NCBI GenBank assembly: GCA_044224605.1
Contig: JBGAKC010000008.1
Span: forward strand, 62,001-126,000
Source: UBA7672 sp044224605
GTDB lineage: Bacteria; Pseudomonadota; Alphaproteobacteria; Caulobacterales; Hyphomonadaceae
Length of the DNA: 64,000 nucleotides
Direction of reading: 5' to 3'
Shown: piece by piece, positions 44,090-52,452 of the stretch
How the letters are laid out: each line of letters opens with the position of its first letter
Position numbering within the stretch: the first letter of the stretch is position 1
Notes under the pieces: model-generated
The model's database searches: none
What the model saw: only the letters and a program-made list of their open reading frames with translations
Told to the model about the DNA's origin: nothing
Translations under genes and position numbers: made by a program

Positions 44090-45283
44090 ATGCCCACGCC
44101 ACCCAACCGTCGGACCAGTGTTTCTTTCCGCGTCGCCATTGTCGGTGCGGGGATTATCGGGCTTGCGGTTGCGCTGGAGTTGAAGACGCGCGGCGCGGAT
44201 GTCGTGGTTTACGAAAGCGGGACGGACCTCGGCGCCGGGGCGACCATGCGCGCTGCCGGCATGCTCGGCGCGGCTTTCGACTGGGCGGCGGAAGAGGAAC
44301 AGCGGCCGCTCGCGGCGCTGGCGCGGCATGCGGGGATGCTCTGGCCAGACTTCGCGGCGCGGGTCGAGCGGATGGGCGGCGGACCGATGGAATTCTCGCA
44401 GGAGGGGGCCGTCGTTGTAGCGCGCAGCGATGCTGAGGCGGCCTGGCTCGAGGAGCTCACAATTGCCTGTCAGGTGCGTGGCTTGCCTGTGCAGCGGCTC
44501 CCGGTTGCAGAGCTGAGGGCGCGCGAGCCGGCGCTGACAGGCTCGATCAAATCCGGCCTGCTGCTACCTGAGGATCGGCAGGTGGACGCGCAGATTGCGC
44601 TGCAGCGTCTTGGCGCAGCACTGTCGCGTCAGGGTGTAGCTCTGAAGTTCGGGCGCAGGATCGACCGCATCATCGGCGGCCAGGTGTTCCAGATGCCGGA
44701 TGGTGAGAAATTCGACCGCGTCGTGCTGGCCACGGGCGTCGGCGTCATTCCTCAGTTCGTCGGGCCTCGCGGCGCGCCCTTGCAACACGGTCTGACGGAG
44801 GCGGTGCCCGTGAAAGGCCAGATGCTCGCGCTTGCGCCGGTCCGTGGCGCGCCGAGACATGTGATCCACACGCGCGATGTCTACGTCGTCCCCAAGTCGC
44901 GCTGGGTTCTGGTCGGCGCAACGAACGAGCGTGGGAAGGCAGATACCGAGGTTGAAACCTCCGCGATCGCCGCGCTTCGGGAGAAGGCTGCCGCACTCGT
45001 CAGCGTGCTGAGCGATGCGCCGGAAGTGACGTCTTGGGCCGGGGTCCGGCCGGGGACGCCAGACGATGCGCCGATGATCGGCCAGACGGCCATTCCGGGC
45101 GTTTTCGCTGCGCTGGGCCACTACCGGAACGGGGTGCTTTTCGCGCCCGCCACGGCCGGGATCGTTGCGGATCAGGTGATTGACGGGAAAGTGAGCCCGC
45201 TGGCCGCAGCCTTCGATCCGCTGAGGTTTGACAATGGAGGCGAGGCGCCGCACTCGCCCTCTGCCCAAGGTCTGGCTAGTTAG
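44090..45283 (+). CDS. FAD-dependent amino-acid oxidase, glycine oxidase ThiO-like
   Basis: A 397-residue flavoprotein. Rossmann FAD motif VAIVGAGIIGLAVALELKTR near residue 15, GAGATMRAAGMLGAAFDW, DGEKFDRVVLATGVG, and the C-terminal GHYRNGVLFAPATAGIVADQ typical of ThiO/DadA-type oxidases. ThiO makes dehydroglycine for thiamine thiazole, but no other thi gene or TPP riboswitch is nearby, so a general D-amino acid/glycine oxidase is as likely. Confidence 0.87.
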   Translation: MPTPPNRRTSVSFRVAIVGAGIIGLAVALELKTRGADVVVYESGTDLGAGATMRAAGMLGAAFDWAAEEEQRPLAALARHAGMLWPDFAARVERMGGGPMEFSQEGAVVVARSDAEAAWLEELTIACQVRGLPVQRLPVAELRAREPALTGSIKSGLLLPEDRQVDAQIALQRLGAALSRQGVALKFGRRIDRIIGGQVFQMPDGEKFDRVVLATGVGVIPQFVGPRGAPLQHGLTEAVPVKGQMLALAPVRGAPRHVIHTRDVYVVPKSRWVLVGATNERGKADTEVETSAIAALREKAAALVSVLSDAPEVTSWAGVRPGTPDDAPMIGQTAIPGVFAALGHYRNGVLFAPATAGIVADQVIDGKVSPLAAAFDPLRFDNGGEAPHSPSAQGLAS

Positions 45284-45321
45284 ACCGGAAGACAACCAGT
45301 ACGGGGTTTCGGGAGAGACGC

Positions 45322-46488
45322 ATGCACAACATCGCCCCCATGACGGAAGACCAGGAAGCGATCAAGGAAGCGGTCGCAGCGGTCTGCCGCGAGTTCGACG
45401 CCGAGTACTGGCGCAAGACGGACGACACCGGCAAATGGCCGGAAGAGTTCACCAAGGCGATGGCCGAGGGCGGCTGGCTGGGCATCGCCATGCCGGAGGA
45501 AGTGGGCGGCTCGGGCCTCGGCCTGATGGAAGCCTCGATCATGATGCAGACGGTCGCGCGCTCGGGCGCCGGCTTCACGGGCTGCTCGTCGATCCACCTC
45601 AACATCTTCGGCGCGAAGCCGATCGAGAAGTTCGGCACGAAGGAACAGAAGCAGGAATACCTGCCCAAGATCATCTCGGGCCAGCAGAAGATGTGCTTCG
45701 GTGTGACGGAGCCGAACTCGGGCCTCGACACGTCTTCGCTGGAGACGCGCGCCGAGCGCACGAACTCGGGCTACACCATCAACGGCCGCAAGATCTGGAC
45801 GACGGGAGCACAGCGCGCCGACAAGATCCTGCTCATCGCGCGCACCACGCCGAAGGACAAGGTCGCCAAGCCCTATATGGGCCTGTCGCTGTTCTACATG
45901 GACATGAAGGGTGTCGAGGCGAAGCCGATCCCGAAAATGGGCCGCAAGGCTGTCGAGTGCAACATGCTGTACTTCGACAATGTCCAGATCCCGAGAGAAG
46001 CTCTCATTGGCGAAGAAGGCCAAGGCTTCAAATACCTGCTGCAGGGCCTCAACCCGGAGCGTGTGCTGTTCGCTGTGGAAGCGATCGGCCTCGGCTTCGC
46101 GGCGCTCGAGCGCGCGACGACCTACGCCAACGAGCGCGTGGTGTTCGGCCGTCCGATCGGCCAGAACCAGGGCGTGGCGCATCCGCTGGCCAAGTGCTGG
46201 GCGGAGCTCTCCGCCGCCGAACTACTCGCCTACAAGGCGGCGCAACTCTACGACAAGGGCCTCGAGTGTGGAGCGGAAGCAAACGCCGCGAAGTATCTCG
46301 GCGCCGAAGCGGGCTTCAGCGCGTGCGAAGCGGCCGTGCTGGCGCATGGCGGCATGGGCTACGCGAAGGAGTACGACGTCGAGCGCTACATGCGTGAGGC
46401 GATGATCGCGCGCATCGCGCCGGTCAGTCGCGAGATGATCCTCAACTTCATCTCCGAGCGCGTGCTCGGCCTGCCGAAGAGCTACTAG
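45322..46488 (+). CDS. Acyl-CoA dehydrogenase
   Basis: A 388-residue FAD enzyme of fatty-acid or branched-chain catabolism. Three-domain ACAD layout: helical N-domain (AMPEEVGGSGLGLMEASIMM), beta-domain with the FAD motif CFGVTEPNSGLDTSS and WTTGAQRADKI, and helical C-domain with VFGRPIGQNQGVAHPLA and LAHGGMGYAKEYDVERYMRE, where the catalytic Glu of the short-chain type would lie. Specific substrate unknown. Its CTAG is shared with the convergent gene. Confidence 0.94.
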   Translation: MHNIAPMTEDQEAIKEAVAAVCREFDAEYWRKTDDTGKWPEEFTKAMAEGGWLGIAMPEEVGGSGLGLMEASIMMQTVARSGAGFTGCSSIHLNIFGAKPIEKFGTKEQKQEYLPKIISGQQKMCFGVTEPNSGLDTSSLETRAERTNSGYTINGRKIWTTGAQRADKILLIARTTPKDKVAKPYMGLSLFYMDMKGVEAKPIPKMGRKAVECNMLYFDNVQIPREALIGEEGQGFKYLLQGLNPERVLFAVEAIGLGFAALERATTYANERVVFGRPIGQNQGVAHPLAKCWAELSAAELLAYKAAQLYDKGLECGAEANAAKYLGAEAGFSACEAAVLAHGGMGYAKEYDVERYMREAMIARIAPVSREMILNFISERVLGLPKSY

Positions 46489-47423
46489 TCAGTCACCGGC
46501 GTAAGGCGCGTTCGGTTCTGTGTGCCGTCGACGCCAGTATAGATGAACCAGACATCATTGCCGGACCATTCCAGCTTGATCGGTTGGAAGGGACGTCCGC
46601 GCATGTTGTTCGGGTTCTTCGTGACCAGCGGCGTGAATGTCAGCACATCGTCCTTTACGGTGAAGTTGCCGGCGAAGCTGGCGAAGGGTGTGAATACCTT
46701 GCCGCGTTCCTCGTCGGTCGGGTTCGCGCTGAGCGGCGGTCGAGGCGCGAAGGACGAGACATAGTTCGCGCCGAATGAACTCGGTGTGAAGATGTAGAAG
46801 CCCGGCTGCATGTCTGTCACGTGTGTGCCGGCATCAGGCCCGGCGCCCACGACCATTTCGGCACGCTTCCACACGCCAGTGAGACGGCGGGCTTCCGGCG
46901 TGATGCGCGCTTCATCCTCGGCGATGCGGGCGTAGCGCGTCTTGACCATGCCGTCGTCCGGCGTGGTCGTTGTCAGCCAGAGGTCATCGCCGACCCAGGA
47001 GAGATCGTAGTCAAAGGTGGCGGCGCCATCCATGTCGGCAGGATTCTTCGCGACGTCAGGCTTCAGCGTCAGCTTGCCGTCGGCATTGGTGTAGACACCC
47101 GTGCTGCCGGTGTAGGGCGTATAGGCCTGGCCGGCTTCTTCCGTTGTCGGTTCTTCACCGATGAAGGGGCGAGGCTCGAAGCCATCCACGGCGGCGAGAG
47201 CGTAGTGGGTCTTGCTGAAGACGATCATGCCTGGCTGGAGATCGGCGGTGTGGCGACCAAGGTCCCGGCCAAGCTCGTTGACGACCTCGGCGCGTTCCCA
47301 GGCGCCTTCCAGTACGGGAGCAGGCTTTTCAGTGGCCGCCGCGTCGCGCGGCGATTCTCCCGGACTGCACGCCGCCAGCGGCAGTCCAATCAGAACGATC
47401 AGGCTTGCGATGTGTCGATTCAT
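46485..47423 (-). CDS. Lipoprotein with two tandem lipocalin-like domains
   Basis: A 312-residue lipoprotein (LPLAAC lipobox, Cys19). Residues about 40-165 and 183-305 are two copies of the same domain: GAWERAEVV / GVWKRAEMV, LQPGMIVFS / MQPGFYIFT, GFEPRPF / SFAPRPPL, AYTPYTGSTGVYT / VFTPFASFAGNFT, DVAKNPADMDG / LVTKNPNNMRG. The domain resembles lipocalin-like calycin folds that bind small lipophilic molecules. GGGAG precedes the ATG. An internal duplication of this clarity is unusual. Confidence 0.83.
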   Translation of the reverse strand: MNRHIASLIVLIGLPLAACSPGESPRDAAATEKPAPVLEGAWERAEVVNELGRDLGRHTADLQPGMIVFSKTHYALAAVDGFEPRPFIGEEPTTEEAGQAYTPYTGSTGVYTNADGKLTLKPDVAKNPADMDGAATFDYDLSWVGDDLWLTTTTPDDGMVKTRYARIAEDEARITPEARRLTGVWKRAEMVVGAGPDAGTHVTDMQPGFYIFTPSSFGANYVSSFAPRPPLSANPTDEERGKVFTPFASFAGNFTVKDDVLTFTPLVTKNPNNMRGRPFQPIKLEWSGNDVWFIYTGVDGTQNRTRLTPVTD

Positions 47424-47586
47424 GGCACTCCCTCGACAGTGGATCGAAAGGGCAACGCGCCATTCAAGGTTAGCATGGTCCGAGGCGCTTGTAATGCTGC
47501 GGCGCCATGTAGCTGCCTGAGTGTGTGGTTTGCCGCCTTGCGGCATGTACCCCGCGACGGCCGGGTGGGGTGTCGGAGGAATTTGC

Positions 47587-47733
47587 ATGACCGATCAATC
47601 CACCACTGGGCCCGCGCCTGTCTCGGTCGGCGCGATGCCACCGGGCATGCTGATGTGGGCCGGCATGCATGCCGTACTGTTCACGATCGCGGGCGGCTTG
47701 ATCGCTTACCTGTGCGCTCCAAACAGCCGATAG
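47587..47733 (+). CDS. 48-residue single-pass membrane protein
   Basis: A very small protein, hydrophilic N-terminus (TDQSTTGPAPVSVGAM) and one hydrophobic helix (about 19-42, GMLMWAGMHAVLFTIAGGLI). Strong support comes from GGAGGA ending 6 bp before the ATG. It stands alone between a divergent lipoprotein and an SDR gene. Function unknown. Confidence 0.65.
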   Translation: MTDQSTTGPAPVSVGAMPPGMLMWAGMHAVLFTIAGGLIAYLCAPNSR

Positions 47734-47805
47734 AACCGGGCTGACGGTTTACCGGCGCCGAGGTCGGTCCTAGCTTCGCTAAGTTCCTCGACGGGCGGGC
47801 TTTTC

Positions 47806-48540
47806 ATGTCTTCCATCCTCATCACAGGTGCGGGCAGCGGCATCGGCCGCGCGACGGCGTTGGCGTTTCTCAAGGCCGGCTGGGATGTGGCCCTGGTCGG
47901 GCGGCGGCGCGAGGCGCTGGAGGAGACGGCGAAGCTTGGGCGCGGAGGTCACGTGCTGCCTGCGGACGTGACGAAGGCGGGCGAGGTCGAAGCCGTGTTC
48001 GCTGAGGCAGTGGCGAAGATGGGAAGGCTCGATGCGCTCTTCAACAACGCCGGGCGCGGGTCGCGACCGAAGACGATCGACGAGATGTCGCTCGACGACT
48101 GGCATGGCGTGCTCGATGTGAATCTCACCGGCGCGGTGCTGTGCGCGCGAGCCGCCTTCGCGCAGATGCGGAAGCAGGCGCCGCAGGGCGGGCGGATCAT
48201 CAACAACGGGTCGATCTCGGCGCACGCGCCGCGGCCGGGATCGACGCCCTACACGGTGACGAAGCATGCGATCACGGGACTGACGAAGTGCCTGTCGCTT
48301 GACGGGCGGCCCTTCAGCATCGCTTGCGGCCAGATCGATATCGGCAACGCCTTGACCGAGATCACAGCCGGCATGCCGAAAGGCGTGCCACAGGCAGATG
48401 GGCGTATCGCGCCTGAGCCGACGATGGAGGTGGGTGACGTTGCGAAAGCCGTGCTGATGATGGCCGGGCTGCCGCTTGCATCCAACGTCCAGTTCATGAC
48501 CGTGATGGCGACAAACATGCCCTTCATTGGAAGGGGCTAG
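47806..48540 (+). CDS. Short-chain dehydrogenase/reductase
   Basis: A 244-residue classical SDR. NAD(P)-binding ILITGAGSGIGRATALAF at the N-terminus, NNAG (LFNNAGRG), catalytic Ser in NNGSISAHAP and Tyr-x3-Lys in PYTVTKHAITG. An Arg pair after beta-2 (GRRREAL) favours NADP. Starts a two-SDR operon, 11 bp before the next gene. Confidence 0.92.
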   Translation: MSSILITGAGSGIGRATALAFLKAGWDVALVGRRREALEETAKLGRGGHVLPADVTKAGEVEAVFAEAVAKMGRLDALFNNAGRGSRPKTIDEMSLDDWHGVLDVNLTGAVLCARAAFAQMRKQAPQGGRIINNGSISAHAPRPGSTPYTVTKHAITGLTKCLSLDGRPFSIACGQIDIGNALTEITAGMPKGVPQADGRIAPEPTMEVGDVAKAVLMMAGLPLASNVQFMTVMATNMPFIGRG

Positions 48541-48551
48541 GGAGGCGAGCG

Positions 48552-49325
48552 ATGGGACGCGTTTCAGGTAAGGTCGCTCTGGTCACGGGCGGGGCGAGCG
48601 GGATCGGGCGCGGTTGCGCGCTAACGCTCGGCCGCGAGGGGGCGAGCGTCATCCTCACCGATGTGCAGGCGAAGGGGGAGGAGACGGCCGCCGAGATCCG
48701 CAAGGCTGGCGGCAAGGCGCGCTTCCAGATGCAGGACGTGACCAGCGAGGGCGAGTGGAATGCCGTGATCGCAGGGATCGAGAAGCAGGAGGGCAGGCTC
48801 GACGTTCTCGTCAACAATGCGGGGATCGCGGTTGGGGGAATGGTGACTGAACTCACGCTGGAAGATTTCCGGCGGCAGATGGCCGTGAATGTCGACAGCG
48901 TGTTCCTGGGAACGAAGGCTTCGCTGCCGCTGATGCGGAAGGGCAAGGGCGGGTCGATCGTGAATATTTCGTCGGTCGCCGGGCTGCGCGGCGCGCCCCG
49001 GCTGTCGGCCTACTGCGCCTCGAAGGGGGCGGTGCGGCTGTTCACGAAGGCGGTCGCGCTGGAATGCGGACTGATGAAGGACGGCATCCGCGTGAACTCG
49101 GTTCACCCTGGCATCATCGACACGCCGATCTGGGGACAGGTGATCCCCGGCTCGAACGAGCCGCCAGACCTCGACGCGATTTCCGCACTGCGCGTGCCGA
49201 TGGGCCGGAAAGGCGTGCCGGCCGATATCGCCAATGCGGTGCTGTTTCTCGCGAGCGACGACAGCAGCTACATGACCGGTGAGGAAGTCGTCGTCGACGG
49301 CGGGATGACGGTCGGGTCGCTTTAG
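48552..49325 (+). CDS. Short-chain dehydrogenase/reductase
   Basis: A 257-residue classical SDR: ALVTGGASGIGRGCALTLG, ILTDVQAKG (Asp after beta-2, favouring NAD), LVNNAGIAVGG, Ser in NISSVAGL, and Tyr-x3-Lys in AYCASKGAVRL; closing YMTGEEVVVDGGMTVGS as in the glucose 1-dehydrogenase/FabG group. Likely acts with the SDR just upstream, perhaps in lipid or steroid-like alcohol oxidation; substrate unknown. Confidence 0.93.
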   Translation: MGRVSGKVALVTGGASGIGRGCALTLGREGASVILTDVQAKGEETAAEIRKAGGKARFQMQDVTSEGEWNAVIAGIEKQEGRLDVLVNNAGIAVGGMVTELTLEDFRRQMAVNVDSVFLGTKASLPLMRKGKGGSIVNISSVAGLRGAPRLSAYCASKGAVRLFTKAVALECGLMKDGIRVNSVHPGIIDTPIWGQVIPGSNEPPDLDAISALRVPMGRKGVPADIANAVLFLASDDSSYMTGEEVVVDGGMTVGSL

Positions 49326-49723
49326 TCTTCGCGCTTGGGTGGCGGACCGCTGCTGCCGCGGAAGCGCGGGTCGAAAGGTGGAGGGCCGTTGCGGGTTTCG
49401 AAGCCGCCCGGCGTTGGCCGGCGATCCGGCATGTCGGGCTCAGCGATCCTGATCCGGACGCTGAACCACGCGATCGCCATGCCAGCGGCGAGAATTGCGC
49501 CCATGGGAAGGGCAGCATCCTGACTCCATCGACCGTATGTCAGCCAGACAGCCGCGATGGCTATGAAGATCAGCGGAAACACCACCGGCAGGGATGTCCG
49601 CTTGGCGAGGCGCTCGCCGCAGCTCTTGCATTTAAAGGCAAGGTTTTCCGGACCAAATGCGACGTCCCAGATATTGATGCGCTTGCCGCAGCCCGGACAG
49701 GCGTTTGCAACTCGCTCGGTCAT
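49322..49723 (-). CDS. Zinc-ribbon membrane protein
   Basis: A 133-residue protein with an N-terminal four-cysteine zinc ribbon (CPGCGKRINI...CKSCGERL), two hydrophobic segments (about 46-64 and 72-92) and a Pro/Arg-rich tail. The architecture is common in alphaproteobacterial hypothetical proteins. It shares a CTAG stop overlap with the convergent SDR. Confidence 0.78.
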   Translation of the reverse strand: MTERVANACPGCGKRINIWDVAFGPENLAFKCKSCGERLAKRTSLPVVFPLIFIAIAAVWLTYGRWSQDAALPMGAILAAGMAIAWFSVRIRIAEPDMPDRRPTPGGFETRNGPPPFDPRFRGSSGPPPKRED

Positions 49724-49750
49724 CGCTCCCCCACCTCTCAGTCAGCAAGC

Positions 49751-50038
49751 CTACTGGCTGTTGCGCCATTTTTCCATGGCGGCGGAGATGGCGAAGGTCT
49801 CACGGTATTTGGGCGAGTCGGAGGGGCGCGGGGGCTTGGCGGAGGTGAGCGCCATGATCTCGGCGAGCTTGTTGTGCGCGGCGCCTGCCTGGCCTGCGCC
49901 GATATAGGCGTGGAGTTCCACCAGGGCGGAAGAGAGCACGTCCTCGGCGCGGATGACGAAGTAGGGCTCGTCGTCGGCGAGCTTGGTGAGCGGGTCATAT
50001 TTCGACGGGTTGGCCTTGGAGCCGACGGGGGCGGTCAT
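49751..50038 (-). CDS. Small conserved hypothetical protein
   Basis: A 95-residue helical soluble protein (DPLTKLADDEPYFVIRAEDV, LVELHAYIGAGQAGAAHNKL, ISAAMEKWRNSQ). No family recognised. Same strand as the zinc-ribbon gene and 27 bp upstream of it, so probably co-transcribed. Confidence 0.72.
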   Translation of the reverse strand: MTAPVGSKANPSKYDPLTKLADDEPYFVIRAEDVLSSALVELHAYIGAGQAGAAHNKLAEIMALTSAKPPRPSDSPKYRETFAISAAMEKWRNSQ

Positions 50039-50184
50039 GGATGCCTCATTGTGATTCGCAAGCAGTGTGCGCGGATTCGGGTCCCCGGTGCGAGGCGGTG
50101 GATGGGCGCACAGGTGCGATCCCGCGGGAGGCGAGTTGGGGGAGACCGGGTTGTGGCGCTGCCGTTCGGGCGGGCGAAGACTTT

Positions 50185-50211
50185 ATCCTCCCCCCGGAGC
50201 GGGGGGAGGAT
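50185..50211. repeat. C-rich palindromic repeat (class C)
   Basis: ATCCTCCCCCC and GGGGGGAGGAT form a perfect 11-bp stem around GGAGC, the strongest member of this family in the window. Confidence 0.85.
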
Positions 50212-50400
50212 GGACGTGCGCAGGCGTTTGCGCGTGCGCGGTCCAGGTGGGGGGACGGTTTGTCGGCTTGCGCTGAAGGTCAGGGCGGCCCCCCACCCGG
50301 TCTGTGATGACCGGTGTTCAGAGCGCGTTGCGCCTCCCCCGCTCGGGTGCGGAGGGATGCCCCCGCTTTGCGCTAGCGCGGAGCTGGCGTTCGTGAGCGC

Positions 50401-50451
50401 GCCCTCGTGGTTCGACGGGCGCACGCATTGCGTGCTGCTCACCGTGAGGGC
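50401..50451. repeat. Dispersed palindromic repeat (class A)
   Basis: A 51-bp unit, GCCCTCGTGGTTCGACGGGC at the left and CTGCTCACCGTGAGGGC at the right, with an internal GCACGC..GCGTGC hairpin. The outer hexamers GCCCTC/GAGGGC pair. Confidence 0.85.
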
Positions 50452-50885
50452 TGAAGGGCTGTCTTGCGGGACAGCGGTTGTGGCTTCCTGGTGTTGAATG
50501 TCGTTCTTCATTCGGGGCAGAGACGCGTCCACTCGATCCGTGCGCCAATCACGGGGCTGACGGTTGCTTCTCATCTGGAAAGTCGAGACGACGCTGTGCG
50601 CAAGCGCGGCGAACATGCGTAGCATCACTATCAGCCAGAGCTGAGGAAGCGATGGGGAGCCTACCGCGTTTGCGCATGTTCGTGCCTGTGTCATGGGCCC
50701 GATTGTATGCGCGCCCGGAGCCCGGCCAGTTCTGGCGGGTTCTATCCCACGATCTTTCAGGCTAGCGCGCTGAAATCAGACGAGAAGATTTTCGGCCATC
50801 CACCGAATCTACGGCGCCTCTTTCACACGCCACGCGCTGATGTGGCGGGTGGACGGGTGGAGCGGGATGGCTTAGGGCGCGGGAC

Positions 50886-51665
50886 ATGATGGAACAGCGA
50901 CGGCATCGGTTCGAGGGTCTGCACAACTTCCGGGATTTCGGAGGGTATGTGGCGGGCGACAGGAAACTCGTGACGGGCAGGTTGTTCCGGTCGGCCAACC
51001 ATGCGGCGGCGAGCGAGGCCGACCTTGCGCGGCTGAAGGAGATGGGGATCGGCGCGGTGATCGACCTGCGGCGGCCGGCGGAGCGCGAGCGGCAGCCGTC
51101 GCGGCGGTGGGACGGGTTCGACGGGCTGGTGATCCAGAACGATGATCATGATGAAGGCGCCGAGACGTGGGACGTCTTCATGTCGACATGGGACATGACC
51201 ATCGAGAGCTTCCGCGGCTACATGGACCGGTACTACACGCGCGCGCCCTATACGCCGCGACTTGTGGAGCTGTACCGGCAGTATTTCGACGTGTTGGCCA
51301 CGGGCGAGGGCGCGGTGGTGGTGCACTGCGCGGCGGGGAAGGATCGCACGGGCCTCATCGTGGCGCTGACGCACAAACTGGCGGGTGTTCATCATGATGA
51401 TGTTGTTGCTGACTACATGTTGACCAACGACCCGGAGCGGTTCGAGGCGTTCGGCGCGACGTGGGCGGAGGGTATCCGAGAGGCGCGTGGAGCAGGGCCG
51501 ACGCTTGAGACGATGCGGATGGTGATGGGCGTGGAGCCCGGCTATCTCGAACGCTCGCTGGGCGTGATCGAGGAGCGCAGTGGCAGTGTTGATGCGTACC
51601 TCCGCGACGTGTTGGGCGTGGACGCAGACAAGCGCGCGAAGATTGAGCAGCGAGTGTTCGGATAA
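50886..51665 (+). CDS. Tyrosine-protein phosphatase (Y_phosphatase3 family)
   Basis: A 259-residue phosphatase. The active-site P-loop VVHCAAGKDRTGLIV carries Cys148 and Arg154. N-terminal NFRDFGGY and GRLFRSAN, with VIDLRRPAERER, are family hallmarks (PtpB/Siw14-like lipid or tyrosine phosphatases). No signal peptide. The ATG at 50886 or 50889 may be used. Confidence 0.93.
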   Translation: MMEQRRHRFEGLHNFRDFGGYVAGDRKLVTGRLFRSANHAAASEADLARLKEMGIGAVIDLRRPAERERQPSRRWDGFDGLVIQNDDHDEGAETWDVFMSTWDMTIESFRGYMDRYYTRAPYTPRLVELYRQYFDVLATGEGAVVVHCAAGKDRTGLIVALTHKLAGVHHDDVVADYMLTNDPERFEAFGATWAEGIREARGAGPTLETMRMVMGVEPGYLERSLGVIEERSGSVDAYLRDVLGVDADKRAKIEQRVFG

Positions 51666-51796
51666 GGCGGCGCTCACCCGCATGTGAAGGGATTTGCTCG
51701 GGGAATTCAACGTTTCTCGGGCGTCCTTCCCCACGCGTCAGTCAAGACGAGGCGGCTTTGGGCCTGTAGTGTGACTCGTCTGGTTGGAGGAACGAC

Positions 51797-52393
51797 ATGA
51801 AGACGATCACGCTTTCAGTGCTGTTCGGTGCGGGCCTTGTGTTTGCGAACGCCGCCCAGGCGCAGGATGCGCCTCCAACTTACGTTCCCTCTGTACCCTA
51901 TACCTATTCAGAGCAGCAGCGGTCAGGATCCCCGAACGTCAGTGGCGCCTGGATGGACAACTGGCATGGCGATCCCAGCCTGGTTTTCGGCTCCAGCAGT
52001 CTCCTCGGGGCGGGTGTCGCCGCCCTGCAGGCCAATGACTTCACGAAAGCCGAAGAGATCTTCGCCAAGAGCCTCCTGTTCGACAAGAACGATGTCACTG
52101 CTCGCTTCTACATGGGTGTGACCAAGGTGAAGCTCGAGAAGTGGGAAGAAGCGAAGCGGTTTCTCAGGACGCCGGCGAGAGATCTGCGCAAGGTCCCCGA
52201 CCCGAAGGGCTATCTGGGCCTCACCTACGCCAAGCTGGGCGACACGAAGGCTGCTCTCGCGCAACGCGCCAGCCTGGTGAAGATGGCCGAGGCCTGCCAG
52301 GGAGTTTGCAAGCACTCGTCCTACATCGCGAACGGCATCCAGATGATCGACGAAGCGCTCGTGCTTGCGCCTTCGGGCGAGGGGATGAAGTAG
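51797..52393 (+). CDS. Secreted TPR protein
   Basis: A 198-residue exported protein (signal peptide cleaved after Ala-Gln-Ala near 22). The mature part has TPR-like repeats (LLGAGVAALQANDFTKAEEI, RFYMGVTKVKLEKWEEAKRF, GYLGLTYAKLGDTKAALAQR) for protein contacts in the periplasm. A cysteine pair (EACQGVCK) may be oxidised. GGAGG precedes the ATG. A long hairpin follows the stop. Confidence 0.85.
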   Translation: MKTITLSVLFGAGLVFANAAQAQDAPPTYVPSVPYTYSEQQRSGSPNVSGAWMDNWHGDPSLVFGSSSLLGAGVAALQANDFTKAEEIFAKSLLFDKNDVTARFYMGVTKVKLEKWEEAKRFLRTPARDLRKVPDPKGYLGLTYAKLGDTKAALAQRASLVKMAEACQGVCKHSSYIANGIQMIDEALVLAPSGEGMK

Positions 52394-52401
52394 CGACGAG
52401 A

Positions 52402-52434
52402 CTGGAAGTGGACAACGTGGTTGTCCGCTTCCAG
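52402..52434. terminator. 14-bp hairpin between convergent genes
   Basis: CTGGAAGTGGACAA pairs with TTGTCCGCTTCCAG (one G-T wobble) around a CGTGG loop, 8 bp after the TPR gene stop and 19 bp from the stop of the convergent receiver protein. No T-run on either side. Confidence 0.65.
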
Positions 52435-52452
52435 AGACAGCGCGCGGTCCTA

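Larger units (their letters stand above)
50039..50885. other. Repeat-rich gap without convincing genes
   Basis: About 850 bp holding a class C palindrome (50185-50211), a degraded relative near 50331, and a class A repeat (50401-50451). Short inverted sequence GAACATGCG...CGCATGTTC lies at about 50610-50682. Open frames across it are built largely from the repeats and have no recognisable product. Confidence 0.6.

Noticed and set aside
43815..44102. Minus-strand open frame of 95 codons with a hydrophobic segment (IFSSWLLISLFSSGLYGI) and a CTAG stop overlap
   Set aside because: Its only start is a GTG inside the oxidase coding region with no ribosome-binding site, and no family is recognisable. 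It could be the tail of a truncated gene but cannot be supported.
44090..45283. Thiamine biosynthesis context for the ThiO-like oxidase
   Set aside because: No thiS, thiG, thiE, thiC or TPP riboswitch sequence is seen within several kilobases, so a thiamine role is not claimed.
50185..50451. Clustered short repeats that might suggest a CRISPR array
   Set aside because: The units are palindromic, of differing families and irregularly spaced, with no constant repeat-spacer pattern and no cas genes in the window.
50035..50694. Minus-strand open frame of 219 codons in the repeat-rich gap
   Set aside because: Much of it is translated from class A and C repeats (for example the VRPSNHEGAL segment comes from the class A unit), and it has no domain or ribosome-binding site.
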